NCBI RefSeq assembly: GCF_050947335.1
Contig: NC_134985.1
Location: forward strand, 18,963,190 to 19,027,189
Length of the DNA: 64,000 bases
Origin: Megachile rotundata
Lineage: Eukaryota > Arthropoda > Insecta > Hymenoptera > Megachilidae
Direction: 5' to 3'
The translations under genes and the position numbers were made by a program. Below the pieces are notes generated by a model. It searched no databases and was not told where the DNA came from. It saw nothing but the letters and a program-made list of their open reading frames with translations. Below are positions 12,801 to 26,436 of this stretch, piece by piece; positions within the stretch are counted from its first letter, which is position 1, and the number at the start of each line of letters is the position of its first letter.

Positions 12801-14401
12801 ACGGTCCTCGGGAACGCCGCAGGACGAGAGAGAAGCAGAAGATCGGTTGGGTGGAGACGCCGAAGAGAGAAGCCGAAAGGGTTCGGTCGAGGAACGGTGT
12901 GTGACAGCGTGTAATCTCGCCTCGGCTTCGAGCCTTGCCGAAATAACAGGTTCCTCTTTCCCTCGTTCAACGCGATCTCCTCTCGTCTTCTTCTCTTTTT
13001 CCCTCTCTCGCTCTTCAGCCTCTCGTATGCCACTTGCCACCAAGAAATTTCGTCGCGTCTGTTCCCTTCCGTGCGTGCATCACTCTCTCCCTTATCCGCC
13101 CCGCAAACTTACGATTCGGTGCCGGAGACATTATTAAGCCAACAGCCACGTCCAGGATCATCGTCGAAGAAATGGAGAACCGGATCCTTAATGCTCGCCT
13201 CCTGTGCGAGGTGTGCGCTCTTTTAGCGGGCCTTAATGCCACGATCGAACTGTGATACCGATCGTAATAATGAACATATAAAAGTGCACTGTCGTTCTTA
13301 ACGATCGCGATGCCCATTCGATGGATCTCGTGTCGTTTCTACGTGGGTACAATGTTGTGCTTCGGTGCTAACGGGGACTGACGGGTTTACTCGGATATCG
13401 ATAAAGAAGGAATTCTGATACCCTTGGTACTGCGAAAGAATGTCTGGTAAGCTCGTTCGCATACGTGCCATTATTTCTCATGTTTGAATAATATTTTACC
13501 GGTTATCTCGATGAATGTTGCTGGAAAATGTCAGGATTGCTTTCTATCTTTTACTCGTAATCGATGCAGATCACTCGTTAAGTCAAAATTTTAATTCCAC
13601 TTGCTCTTGAAAGAACCCGTAGAGAACGCGCACTTATCGAGACACTGTGTTGATCTTTGCAAAAGAAACTACGCTAATTCCAGAACCTGAAACTCGCGGT
13701 TTAAAAATACATCAAAGAGGCTGCTCTAGATATTTCCAGTTTCTCCGATTTTATAGTCTCTTATATCGAAAGCTGCTCGTATCGAGCCGCTCCATACGGT
13801 TTAATTAGGATTCGCTTAAACGGTGTTCCTCAAGGTTGCGATTGGTCGCGATTTCATTGCGAATTCAAGGACGCTCCTTCACGGTGCCATAAATTGGGTT
13901 GAAATTAAACGAGCCATTATTTTATTCTTGCCTACTTTCGCGGTGCCAATTGGCAGCATCGTCGCTTTCATTTGCAACGGTCGCTTAAACGCGAGGAACA
14001 GTCGCATTAAGCCGCTGGAACCGTAATCAACGTCAAGGAACGCGAGTCGACAAACGATAATAGTCGTTGGAGCGAATCGAATCAGCTCGGACACCGGCTA
14101 TTCACGAACATCTTATTTTCCGCGCGATAGAAACGAGAGAAACTCGTGGACAGATTTAATTCGCGGTTGCGCGCGTGCACATGGTCCATGCACGTGTCAG
14201 AAGACCGTACGTTCAAATTTCTAAGCGCAGGCTCGCGATTAATTAAGCGTCTAATTGCGCTCACATTTTACGCCAGCCATCGTTAACGAGTTTACGACCG
14301 CGTTTATATCTCGCGTTCAATGACTTACGTGTGAGCTGCCGTTTCCACTTCCTTCGAAGCGAATAAAACGGATTTATTCGTATAAATAATATATATTTTG
14401 C
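6831..14401. other. long non-coding stretch, no supported gene
   Basis: Overlapping frames occur at 7679-8026 (+, lysine/glutamate-rich, with a donor-like AAG|GTGAGG inside), 9591-10034 (+) and 11674-12243 (minus), but no family is recognisable. A minus-strand frame at 7742-7927 begins with a very hydrophobic segment and meets a good donor AAG|GTAAGC near 7830. It is too short to support alone. A pyrimidine-rich tract lies at about 9221-9283 and another at about 12956-13018. CpG-rich DNA spans about 12680-13260. Confidence 0.35.
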
Positions 14402-14520
14402 GTGCTTGTTTTTTGCAACATCCTTTGGAGCATCCTTTACATCCTGTGAAGATAATTGATGTGCTTTTTTCTGTAACATCCTCTAAAGAATCCTTTACAG
14501 AACATCCCATAAAGATACTC
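14402..14520. repeat. two tandem copies of a 59-bp unit
   Basis: Copies start at GTGCTTG (14402) and GTGCTTT (14461) and share the blocks AACATCCT, ATCCTTTACA and AAGATA at matching offsets. The copies are diverged, with small indels. On the minus strand the duplication gives a repeated aspartate/lysine-type peptide (KDAPKDV, EDVTEKS), but no gene is supported. This looks like a local slippage or duplication event. Confidence 0.6.
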
Positions 14521-14980
14521 TTGAGCATAAATTTTATTTAAAACAGTAATACAAATAGTCGTGAATAGGAAGTAGTTGAGGAATTAATAAATTTCCAGAG
14601 CTTAAGAAAGAATTTTCAAGTTCCTGCTACAACGTCTGGACGTTTATGACATGGTTGTATCCTGAAATTTCTTGAAAGACAGCCTGCAGCATGATTTCCG
14701 AGCGACATCAGGGTGAACCTGATGTTTCGTTCGGTCGATTATCATCACCAAACCGACTATATCAGTCGGTTCGATCGTGCGGGACGTCGAAGGCATCCGC
14801 CGTGGGCCCGCGATTCATCGCCAGAAATCTGACGGGCAGCCGGCATCCGGTGAAGCTAAACCGGAGAGACAGTGAACGGCCGCTAACGTCGGAGATCGTC
14901 CTCAGATTAAGCGATTTAGCTCGACGTTCATGGAGCCTGGACTCGTCCGCGACGTTTTCAACCGGAATGGCCCCACTTAC

Positions 14981-15166
14981 GAAGAGGGACAAAGTATCGT
15001 ACCGACAGGAAAATGAAAAATTGCCATTTATCGATGTGTGCGAGCTGTCGACGGACTTGTTCGCTTTTTCAGAAGAATTCTCCGGTTGATGTGTCCTTGT
15101 CGCGACGAAGGAGTTGTTAAAGAGAAGTAAAATCGGCAATAAAAGTGGTGCAATTTGCTCGAGCAT
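14981..15166 (-). CDS. possible first coding exon with signal peptide
   Basis: On the minus strand an ATG at 15166 in the context ATTAACATG opens 62 codons that end exactly at a strong donor CTCTTC|GTAAGTGGG (intron starts at 14980), in phase 0. The peptide begins MLEQIAPLLLPILLLFNNSF, a short polar start followed by a leucine-rich core, with a plausible cleavage after SFVA. It continues as a serine/asparagine-rich region and ends FSFSCRYDTLSLF. The NFSF could carry an N-glycan. This would fit the first exon of a secreted or type I membrane protein. I do not recognise the family, and I could not find a convincing second exon on the minus strand to the left. A conserved donor after a signal peptide can occur by chance in 64 kb, so confidence is modest. 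Confidence 0.3.
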
Positions 15167-18100
15167 CCATGTTAATAATTTGCAAGTGGCTAGCCTTGAG
15201 AGTTCTTGGCACGTAAAAGTTCAAAGCACAGACAACCCTTCAATAACGCGGTTAATTGGTTTCGTGTTACTCGAGCCTGACAAAACTTCGAGGTGCAAAA
15301 TATCTCCGCAAATCCTTATTATTGAACCGACTGAATATTCCGTTTAATAACTTAATAGGATATAATTTTTCTTTGAAGTGTGGAAGCAAAAATTAGTCGA
15401 GACGTGGATTGTCACATAGCGTCGCTGCAAACTGGATATTCGAGGTTGGTAAAATGAAATGGATTCCTTTGCGACACGTATAATGGTATCGTTGCTTAAA
15501 CCTCAAACCGCAACGGCATTGCACCATATCGAATCGACATGTCACGTGTTTCGGAACGAACGATCTTTATGTTTTCGCTTCGCGTGTTCCCAATGTCGAG
15601 AGCTCGCCGTTTGCTTTCACCCGTTACGCCTCTTGACCACGTCACCGGCCAAATACATTTCCTTTAATGCAGTCATTTTTAAGCTGACGCCGGCTATTAA
15701 CCGTTCCATGCAACCTAATCATGCTGCTCTAGTTTCGAGTATCACTGCATCGACTTGTCAGTAGGTTCGATTGTCAGGCTGCTTAACCTACCCCGGTCAA
15801 TTCAAGTATTTTGACAAAGTAATCGGCTCAGTCCGTTAAACGTTCCATAATCGACAAAACTGTGAATAATTGCCGAATCATGGTTAAATTGAAAAGAAGC
15901 TGAAAGGTCTGTTCGAATATGATTTATCGTCAAATGTATTTTATGCTCGTGTATTCAGTGTTTCGGAAACAGGTAGCGAGAATGTGTTCACAGGGATACT
16001 GTTGAGATTAACTTTACAACGGTAACCAATCTAAAAACGTGAACAATAAAAGTCACGTTTATTTAACTCTCGTAAAATGTGCGCGAGGCTAGTATTAATG
16101 CGCTGCGCGGCGTGTTGCACGTCGTAATAAAGATTAGGGTTGTTATATGACGAACAACAGCGTTCTTTGTTACTGATCTTGTTGAACGTGGCATTCGACG
16201 TTTCTCTCATGCATGGCGAGATCAAAGGACACAGATTTTATGAGTTTCAGATGGATAGAAGTTAGGAATTAAGAAGTTAGTCTTCAGAAATGATTAAATC
16301 TAGTTAGACAATTTGGGACTACTGGGACGTTATTGCAACTTGTATCCTAAGTAACTATCTATCCTAACTTCCTTTATAAGGATAACCTAATTTGGATCAC
16401 CGGGAAGAAACGTCTCGTAGGACATCTAGCGATCTCCTTCTGAAACGATGTCCTCAAAACGTTTCAGATCGTCCATTTTATAAAACCCGAAGCAAGAAAA
16501 TACAGTATAAAAATATAAATTTGCATAAACATCCGCTACTAATCACCCATTTCCTGAACACGTCGAAGCCGAGGATAAAAAAAGGAGAATCGAATTTTCT
16601 CAGAGTACAAGCGTATCGTTTCAGTGTCTCGAAAGGGACAAGAACGTATACCTATGGAAGGTAGCTGGCAGGGGGTGTACTCGGCGGTGGCAGAGTGGAA
16701 GAAGAGGAACAGAGAGAAAAGAAATGCCACATAAATAGATGAGCTGTCGGAGCGGCGGGATTACGTATGACGGGACACGGAGGACTGTGGAGGCGAGATG
16801 ATATCTGGTTCGGGTAGGCACGGTGATAAATCTGTGGGCCTCTGTCAGGTGGAGGCGCACAGGCTCGAGAGTACGAAACGGGCCGGCGATCAACTTCCTA
16901 CCGCGCGCGCCTCCTTTGTCTCGTCGGTTCTCGACATAGCTGGAATCGATCAAACCCCTTACGAATTTCGCCACCGTGGAACGCGTCTCGGACTTGTGTC
17001 TTTGCACCGGGCCCCGACCGGCCATCTCGATAACGATCGAACGATAAACGATATCGATAGACGATCGCGATCGTAGAACGCCGTGGAATTCGACGCGCAG
17101 CTGGACCGACTTGATTGATCCTTCCTTCGTGTCTGTCTCCGTGGCACCGCTTTTTATTTGACCTTCCTTTTTCCGTCAGCAATAAAAGGTCGTTAACGTT
17201 TCGACCTCTTACCTTTTTATGCTTCTATATCTTCGGCGAGGATGGGAGAACAATAGGGCAATTGAGTCTAATTTGAAATTAATTGTTGTAGGGACGGTGC
17301 ATGGAAGAACTAATCTTGACGTTTTTATGGATACGTAGGGTACACTAGATATTCTTGTCGAGATAATAGGTATTTTATCAGTAGACTGTGGATGTAAAAG
17401 TTGGAAACGAGAAAAAATGTTACTTCAAGGCACATTTCTAACCGATCGCGATCAGAATAAAATTATTGAATCAATGCGAAAATAATTGCGTGTATAGTAA
17501 ATTTAGTTTATGTTTAAACAAGTCTCACTCTGAAATATAATATAGAGCGATTAGGTTTGATTTACGAGTTAAAATAATCTCGCGAGTTTACAGCTACCGG
17601 GATTTCGTTCCAGATTTAAAACTTGACCTCGAAGAGAATGCCCATTAATTTCAGCGGCGGAGTCAAGCAGGACTTTTCTAGTCGCCGGAATCCGTTTCAA
17701 AACGTCGAAGGCAAGCGCGACTAATGCGATCGTGAAAGCTCGCGTCGACCACGAAGAGGGTTGTCTGGCGCATAAGGGCGCGTGTGCTCGAGCTGGAAGA
17801 AGAGATTACGGTTGCGAGCGTTCCTCGTCGCTGAACGACGTGTTTACGGATTAAAACGTTGCGTTCTCCGATGTGTCGGTCTTCTCTTTCCGAGGATTAC
17901 GAGAGTTTCGATGTTACAGCCCGTTTCATCGAGCTTCTTATATCCGTCTGCCAGCCTCGCTGACAAACGTCCGATCTTTTTGGATCAGCCGTTCGGAACA
18001 GTTTCTGGGAACCCTTTTGTAACGAACGTCTTTGAAACTGTTGACAACCTAGTCGTTCGAGAGCCCATAAAAATTCTGCCATACGGAGATTCACGTAACT

Positions 18101-20810
18101 TAAAGCGTTGTTCCGAGGAAATTCGACGAAGACATTGATCGATACCGTTGTATCGTCGATCGAGTCGAAAACAATAGTTGTCGGGCGATAGAAGGATCGA
18201 TAGCATTGTGCATTTTGTTGAAAGGCCAACGCGAGTGGTTTTGTAAGAAATGTTATGTATGCTTCTATCATAATTTCTCGTTGTAGGACTGCCAACTTGC
18301 AGCATCGAAAGTTGCGAGTAAAAGGTGGCGAAAGTCCGAGTCCGAAATCGGCGGCTCGTGTGTGCCCGATCATGGCAAAGCAAACACACGTATCGTCTAC
18401 CAAGGTATACCGACGTGTATCGCAGGAAGAAAGGAAGAAGAAGGTCGGTCGGTGGTGCTTGTAGCCTGGCAGGGTATAAAGGTTAATGAGCGCGCAGGCG
18501 CAACCTATTATTTCAGTCGGTTGGGTTCCTGCCCCCTCCCTGTTTTATGCTAGTCATCCCTCTCCTCGAGATCCTTTGGTTTGGTCCTTCTTCGACGTCT
18601 GCCGGCCGGCCACGTTCCTCTTCTCGCGAACGCCGAACCGCCGAGGGCGGCGCGAACAGAGACAGGATTAAAGACGAAGCGAGACGGTGATATACAGCGA
18701 GAACCGAGGAAAGAGAGGGCAGAAAGCGGGCAGTGTCGGCGAAAGAGCAAGATGCCCGAGGAGCGGAGGGATAAAGGAGAGGCAACGGTTCCCAGGAGAA
18801 GGGAGAAGTGGCAGACCTTGAGCTGCCACGAAGCTCTGGACGTCTTCATCCTGCCTCAAGCTGTGCTCCGAGAGAGAAGGATACGCCGCTGCTCTCTTCG
18901 TGGACGTAGTTTCACGAAATCCTTTAAATTCGTACGTATACACCGCGGCCTCGACACCGTCAAAGGGATGCCGACTTCGATCAACGGGATTCAACTTTAG
19001 CCGCTAGAGGCAACCTCCAAGAGGATCGCGTGATTTCTCCGCGTGTTTCCTGCCGTGATAAACCATCCTTCGCTCCGTCTTCCTGACTGCTAGCGTTCTC
19101 TAGCTTTTCCCGCCAAACGAAGAGGTTATTAACTTCAATCACCGACACGTGTTTGCATTATTCTCGTGTACCGTTCAGATAAATCCGACCCCCAACAGAA
19201 CCATGGTCGCAGAGCTTTCTTCTACAACGCTGATTCTTAGGGATCACGCGAGGCAAATATTTTCCTACGTGCGCAATCAGAGCGGCTATTGTGTCCTTCG
19301 AACGTCCTTCGCGTCCAATTTCAGCTTCGATCGCTTCCCCCTCGATGTACGATAGCAGCCCTCCTCTTCGTGCTCGAAATCCAGGATGTTTTGTGCTCCC
19401 TACATGATGGAACGCTGCGACTTCGAGAAGGCGTGTTCGCTCGCGTCAATCGGGCAAAACGTGTCTATTCGAGGCGAACGGACGCGGAGAAACACGCGAG
19501 CGAAGCGGACGAGAGGCGACGGGTATCTTGCACGCGAGCAATGCCATTGTACTCCCCTTGACGATCGAAGCACATCCTCGACGTTCCTCAGCTCCGACGA
19601 CGCTTTGCGTCGACGTTACAAAGGGCTGGGTCGGGATAGGTCAACCGCAACAACGGATTCTGGGCTTTTATCCTGCGTGCATTCGTGCGTCTACTGGGTG
19701 TTTCGAGTGTTTGCTCGCTAACGGCAACATGAAACTGTCATTTCGGCAGACGTGGGAAACGATGGATTTAGAAAAAAAATTTTAAGAACCATAGTCGTAT
19801 CTATATTCGAAACTTTTAACTCCTGCATTATAATTCTTAATACATTTTGCAAATCAACAATTTTAGTACCATTAATATGAAATGGTTTAGCTGTGGCACA
19901 AATCTTAGAGATTTCCGTTGATCGCTATCTTAAAACCTTTCTGAGGCATTAACACCTGAACTGACAAGTTGGAAAAGATTTCTGAGATCCTATATCGGAA
20001 ATAGCGTTCTGTAAAGTGCCTTCGAGTTAAAGAAAAATGATCCTCGAAGGTTTCACAAGAAAAACATGTTCATATAGGAATCACAGCACGTTTCTAGGAA
20101 TTCTCAGGTTTCCTATAATGATTTATTGATCTGGCAACTGTGTATACTAGTCTCCGTCTTGATACTTTCCCAAAATACAATTTCCCGCAAAACAACCATG
20201 AGTTCAGAAATCGAGTTTAATCGGAGGAGTCTAAAAATGCGAGCCAAGCGAAGTACGCTTCTATTTTCGATGGAACCAGCCGAAAGGAACCGCAAGAGTA
20301 ACCAACGTATTTTTACGATCTGGACAGCAACCGCGTCCCGAGTATTAGCGACAGATGCGTACCCCGAAGAGCCAATTTAACGGTTGCCACAAAAGCGGAT
20401 CGAGCAAGCTGTAGGATGCGTACAGCGACTCCGAGGTCGCGCTAAGAGAGCAAAAGGAGAGAAGGGAGGGAAGAGACTGCATTAAATCTCACCCTCTTCT
20501 GGCACCCTTGCCCCCTGTACACAGCATCGTGTGACGTGTATCGTGCTCACAAAGGAAACCGACCTGATCTGCGACCTACACGAACGAGAAAAAACGCGGT
20601 GTATAGGGTGTTCCCTTTCAAATAATCTTCGAGCTGTCTTTGTCGACTCAAACGTGCCTTTCTTAGACAAAGCGTTTGATACACAATGGGGTTGTACGTG
20701 TCAGAACTGGATATGCCGTGTTGACTTTCTCGCGTCACTTTGTAGGATTAATGAATGGGCTCAGTTAATTGGTAATATCGGTTGATTGTGGGCGAGGTGA
20801 TCTTTCATAC
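15167..20810. other. non-coding stretch, no supported gene
   Basis: CpG-rich segments lie at about 16740-17120, 18420-19000 and 19400-19720. Open frames there (for example 16621-17025 minus and 18581-19000 plus) are arginine-rich, overlap frames on the other strand, and match nothing known. A TAGGGTGTTCCC string near 20606 resembles the end of a DNA transposon, but I see no inverted partner. Otherwise I see nothing. Confidence 0.35.
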
Positions 20811-21165
20811 TGTGCATTCAAGTTCTATGCATGTTTTATTTTATTCCTATGCATTCGAATTGTGCACGTCTCCCAGTATTATGCAATCAAGCTTCACGCA
20901 TTCTATGCACCCCAAATTATACACTTTTGCCCACTTTTGTGCAACCAGTTTTTACGCATCCCAGTATGCGTTCAAATTCTATACGTCCCTCACATCTATG
21001 CAATCAAGTTTCATCTCATACTAATGCATCCCCAGTTCCTATGTATCCAAATTTTACACGCATCGCATACTATGTAATCAAGTTTCATATTCTACTCCTG
21101 TGGAATCAACTTCTATGCTTTCGTTATTAAGTTCTTACGTTATTAAGTTTCACGTGCTTCTGTGT
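20811..21165. repeat. degenerate 15-bp minisatellite
   Basis: Units such as GCATTCAAGTTCTAT and GCAATCAAGTTTCAC (15 bp) recur about fifteen to twenty times with many indels and substitutions, some spaced at 30 or 32 bases. The reverse complement of the unit (ATAGAACTTGAATGC) resembles the unit of the array near 28.6 kb (GTAGGATGTGGATGC), so the two look like one family in opposite orientation. No coding function is supported. Confidence 0.7.
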
Positions 21166-24100
21166 CTACTTCAGTTCAACTGTAAGATTTAGAGACAAAT
21201 CAGATAAGACTATCATATGGAGTCAGACTAAGGTTAGCTTCGATGTTGCGGCAATGAAATATATTTTAGCTTTCTGAAAGAGAGAGACTGAAATCGGAAT
21301 TACGTCGGTCTTTTGGACGTAGCTAATACGATCGAAAAAGCCGGGTCATCGTATTCTCGTAGCAACGAAACTTGCCTTATTACGATTGAGACTTCCCCCG
21401 TTCGATCCCGGCGATCTCGAGTCCTATCATCTCGATCTCGTTTCGACGCTCGTAACCGTCCATCTCTATTAAGCGGCGCGTAATGAGAGGATGCTGACGC
21501 GAAGAAACAAAATGATCGCGTGAATTGCATTCATAGCGGTTTCGTCGGTTCGTTTTTCCATCCTGTCAGGTTGTTGCCGATCCTCCTTGACTATCCTCTC
21601 TTTCTCTCGCGGTCGAGTTAACGGGGTCACGGGTCAGGCACTGTCAGTTACCCTCACCAAATTACGGACGATCATCGATCGCGTTCCAGCCTCATTAGGC
21701 TTAGTAATTACAATCTTGTCGCAGCCATCATTCAGCTCGCGTTACGTAACGAGGCAGCACACCTGCGAGATCGTGACGATATTTCACCGTTTTAATCGGC
21801 CCCTTCTGTCCGTGTATCGTCTCGAGATGATCGGATACGCGGCCATTCCGTGATTAGAGGATAAATTTCTTCCCTGTAGACGGCCCTTTTCTGCGATTAC
21901 TTGAGCGACACGCGAAATATCTTGGAAAATGATCGCTAATTCTCCGTTTCTCGGTTCATCCCACTTTCGAGAGTGATGCTTCTCGTTAACGACGGAAACG
22001 CGTGCATAAATCGTGATCCTTATACACGCTTCATTAAAGAAAACCGTACTCGTGTCATTAACGGTTCCTCTTCCTAGATACTCGATCAAAACGGATCGCT
22101 AATCTTTCGTGTCGGCTAAAATGTTTGATAAATATTTGCAAAAATAATTCTTCAAGATACTCTCCTCGATGCTATCTGCGCAGGATGCTTGAATTAGCCA
22201 CAGAGTGGCGTGAAAAGGGTGTACAAGGGCGTTAAGGGCATTGCGTGTATTTTAGCACCGCTCTATTGTATTCTACGGCTTGTTACGCGATAAAGAAACC
22301 TCGTTTTTCCATTAGACTTCTTGCCAATTCGAATGCACACTAATGAGACACGCGTTCGCGGATGTCCTCGTTAAGTTACAACCACCTTGAACTTATACAG
22401 TAAATTTACACGAAAGTTGTAACACTCGTGCACTTATAAAATGCCTTCTTTATAAGCGCACATCCATTTGTCAGAAATAATTACATAGTTGAATCCTCTC
22501 ATACGTGGCGATCACACATGGTCATTTACGTTAATTAATTTGTCTCGGTCGTCAGTCATACGAATGTACCTTTAGTGTATGATAACTTGGCAGCATTGAC
22601 TGTTACTAAATGACAGGTTTAACCAATCAGTGTGTCTGATATGGCACATCAATCGGTGTCACTCTCCGAGTGTTTAATTATATCCGATCGTAATCGAAAT
22701 TTCGATCCTGTTCTCCTAGAGTCTAGACAGAAAGGGTTCTTCGGTGTTGTTCTACGTCCAGAGTCTACCGTCTGTTTCCACGTAGCCGGTGACGTAGGGT
22801 CCGAGGTCGTCTGCGATGCCTCGCGACCCAAGATCGAATGTGCGATCGAGTGTGTAAGTGCGAGAGCAGGCCACCAGCAGAGCTTCGGACCACCTCGACC
22901 GCCGGTACAGCCGGCGAATAGCCGCCCTTCGTTCCCTCTCCTTCTATCGTCCTCCATCTACTCGGTCCTCTCCGTCCCGCTCGCAAACGCCTGCTTCTTC
23001 TCGCGCGTCCTCTTTCCCTCAACCTTCGCGGACGTTCCTCTTTCTCCCGAGCGGCGTGGAGCAGGTCGCCTCGACTCTCGACGAGTGCACGATCAAAAAG
23101 AGAAGCTGAGACGGGGCTCCGACCGCCGCGGAAAGAATGCGTGGGCCGGACATAATGATTCGGACTTTGTCGGCCGGTGGCGCGGCACAATCGTTCTCGT
23201 GAAACTAGATTAAAAGGTAAATATATAAATATTCATGCGGCGCGATACGTCGAATCCGGAATTCGCATCCTCCACTCACGGGGGCGGGATTCCACAAGGA
23301 ACACGATAGTTCACAAAATTAAAAAATAGAAAGTCGAATGTTTAGAAAATCGGCAACTAAATCGAAACATTAGAAAATTCAAAGCTAAGAAAATGTGAGC
23401 CTACAAAGTTGGAAGCTTAGAGAATAAATCATTTTGACAAGAAGATATATCTCCGATCGCGAACGTATGAGCCTCATGCGTGTAACGTTGAAAGAATCCT
23501 CTTGCGTGTCGATGCGGCTTGTTTTTCTATAACGGGGCCGAAGGGGTATCGTTAATCGGTAACTGATTTAAGAATATCACCGATACCGTCCATTGTTCCA
23601 AACGTTTCCTGACCGGAGAATGCCGGTAGAGCGTGGGCGTCGATCGAGCTGCCGATCTCGCGCGATCTCTTTCGCTGAAATCTTGACTGGCTATAAATTT
23701 CGATCGTTTACCGTAATTTCTAATTCTCGAACTGAGATATCGATGATTTCCATCGAAGAATCCGAAACGATGCCGGTTATTGCTTCTTAGCGGCGCGATT
23801 ACGTAATTGTTCGAATACGATCGAGAGAAAGGAAAGGATCGTGGAGATTCACGGACGATGTAATCGTTGTTAATCAAGCTGAGACCACCATGGCCAATTC
23901 GGTGCCAGAAGGAGCCGCGAATTAAAGTCTCAACGGAGCTGGGAACACGGTTTTACGAGCGGCAGACGCTCACGGTGGGGCCAGCGGACCGCATTAGCCT
24001 AATCGTTCGAGGCCGGTCTGCCAAATAAATTGGCTGATTTGCATGGGAATTAGGAATCCCCCGTGGACCTTGCCAGGTATCCGTGTGCACGGATCTATCG

Positions 24101-26374
24101 CGCGATTCATCGACGACCTGTGTCTCCGAGTAGCATTAAAACGGACCTCTTTCACTGGCCCTCTTCTGCTTACCATACTTCTCGACGTCTTCGTTATATC
24201 CGGTTCTTCTGTGGAGGCCCAATTTTTTTTCAATTTAAAAACGTATAACTCGCAAAGTTAAACTTTAATGACGTTAATTAGAAATTCGATATTATAGGAA
24301 ATTGAAACTTGTAAAATTTCAAGCTAACTCGGAATAAAACATGGTTAGGTTTCCCCCATGTTCCCAAGCAATCAGAATATTCTATAGCACGTAATAATTA
24401 TGTTCATAGGTTAACCTGCACGCGTGTAGTAGCGGGCATACACGACAATTAACATAATATTATCCACAACACGGCATTATTAATGGGATATTTATTGGAG
24501 GGAAGCTTCTGCGCGTCCTTGCTGCAGTATGCCGGGGAGATCGTGCGAACCGATCCCAGTTTTACGCCCGAGGTTCTTCTCGCCTCGATTATCGCCGATT
24601 TTTCTCCCTCTCGTTACCGACCAAACTGGCCCTTCCGTTTCGCTCTTAGTTCGCGGACAAAAGCGTAGCTCGCTAGCCGGAGCGTTGCGAACGGCGACGT
24701 CGACGCTACCGGTTTTGATCGATCTTTTCGCGCTAGTCGACGCCACTTTAGCCGCCGATCGTTGCGCGCGAGAAGCCTGGAAACGATCATTTCGAGCGTT
24801 TACGGTGTTCACGAGAAAACGAGGGGCTTTACTGCGCTTTTATGGCCGACATTATCTCTACTCCGGATTCCCGAAACTACGAACGAAGGAACACGGGTTC
24901 GGACTGCTCGAACGAGATAGAGTTCTCGTTAAGCGGAACAGGAACGTACTCCTGGTTCCTTCGAGTGTCCTTTCGAGTGCGCCAACAGCGGGTTTCTGGC
25001 TCGGCAACCTCTCGAGGCTCGATAACGCTAATTAGGTTCGGAGACACAGCACTCGCCAGTGTCTGTCTTATTTTTATTTTCGGCCGGTTTTAAGTGGAGT
25101 CGCACGACGCTTGTCCGAGCTGCGTACACTCCATTTACAACGGCCTTTAAACGGCGTTTACCCTCGCGACTACGCTTGTCGAACGATGTGCCTTCCAGCG
25201 CGCGAAAATTGTTCCACTGGAATTTCGATGGTACGGTGTGCTCGCGAAGCTCGGATGCTTCCAGGCGAATAAACTCGTAAGAACGACGTGTACTGGAATC
25301 CTTATTATCGCAACACCTATTATCTCAACGTTGCATTATCGAAATGTTAATATCGACGATGAAACTGGGACGTAATCTACTATCGTGTAGTCACGCTTAC
25401 GACGTTGCTTAGGTACTAGACTCGATCAGGTTCGATGAGAAAGAGTAATGACGGATCAACGCGTGCACGTAATATTGTTTGAGACATCAGAAGTAATATT
25501 AAGGGCATCCATAATCACGATGATCGTGTACTTATCACGCTAAGTGTTCATTCCTCCACTGAACTTTATCCGAACATATCTGTAATAGGGGTTCTACTCG
25601 GTAGACCCGATATACAGTAAGCTACTGCACTTCCCAGAATTGTTTATCGCCCAAGTGGCGTGATGTAGAACAACCGTCTCTTCCCCAACGGAACAATAAT
25701 TAAAATGTGGTTCGTGAATGCTTCGGAATAATTCCCCTTTTTTTAGTATCCTGTTCTAAACTCGTAAGCGGTAAAAATGTATAGAGTGCGGCTATTAAAT
25801 CCTACTGTTTATAACAGGACAGCTGCTCTCGATATTTCAACCGACTCTCGTCCTTCCACATGGTCTGGCCACAGGAGACCAGCTAAAAAAGGGTTCCAGA
25901 GCCACGCGTTTGTATAAACACCGAAACGCATCGCGCGGGTGTCTCGTGGATAAACCATGGCTGCAAGCATCTTCCCATAAATCGCGAGTCCCTCTCTCGT
26001 CTTCCGATCGATCACAGTTCTCGAGGGTTTACAGAAAAATTGCAACCCGTTAGCCGATGAATACCTAAACCTCGAATACCGCTCGAACGCGCACGAGGTT
26101 CGTACCTTGCCATAAATCGGAAGGATGATCCCTCTACTTTCTTCCAATTGAGTGTTTGTTCGCGCGTTTAGAAACGTGAAGGACGGAGGAGAAGAAAGGG
26201 CGGCGTAGGGGCTAAATACAGGTTCGAAAAGGAGAAACGAATTACCTACGAATCGGCTCCGCATCCCCTTTTTATTCGTTCCTCTGTGGACCAGCCAACA
26301 GTGCGGTCCCTTTCATCCTCTTCTTCCACCTCGCTTGGGAAAACGACTACGGGTCCTTTCGCCCAAAGCGACCA
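21166..26374. other. non-coding stretch, no supported gene
   Basis: CpG-rich blocks occur at about 22790-23150 and 24530-25050. In the first, a consensus donor GTGT|GTAAGTGCG lies at 22854 (+). The sequence could be an untranslated first exon, but nothing else shows this. Frames at 22632-23213 and 24529-25035 (+) and 25809-26264 (minus) have no recognisable domains. An irregular A-rich region at about 23310-23430 has weak short-period repetition (GAAAAT and TTAGAAAA recurring). Confidence 0.35.
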
Positions 26375-26436
26375 GCTCTCTTCTCCTCTTGCTCTCTTTC
26401 TCTCCCTTTCTCTCTCTCTTCCTTTCTTTTCCCTTC
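26375..26436. repeat. CT-rich microsatellite tract
   Basis: The plus strand is almost pure pyrimidine here (CTCTTCTCCTCTTGCTCTC, then repeated TCTC and CTTT blocks). Similar but shorter tracts occur at 9221-9283, 12956-13018, 53765-53815 and 60190-60255. Such tracts are common near insect promoters (GAGA-type), but no gene is supported beside this one. Confidence 0.7.

Noticed and set aside
22632..23213. 193-codon plus-strand frame
   Set aside because: Arginine/serine/proline-rich, overlapped by a long minus-strand frame, and it reads through a consensus donor at 22854.
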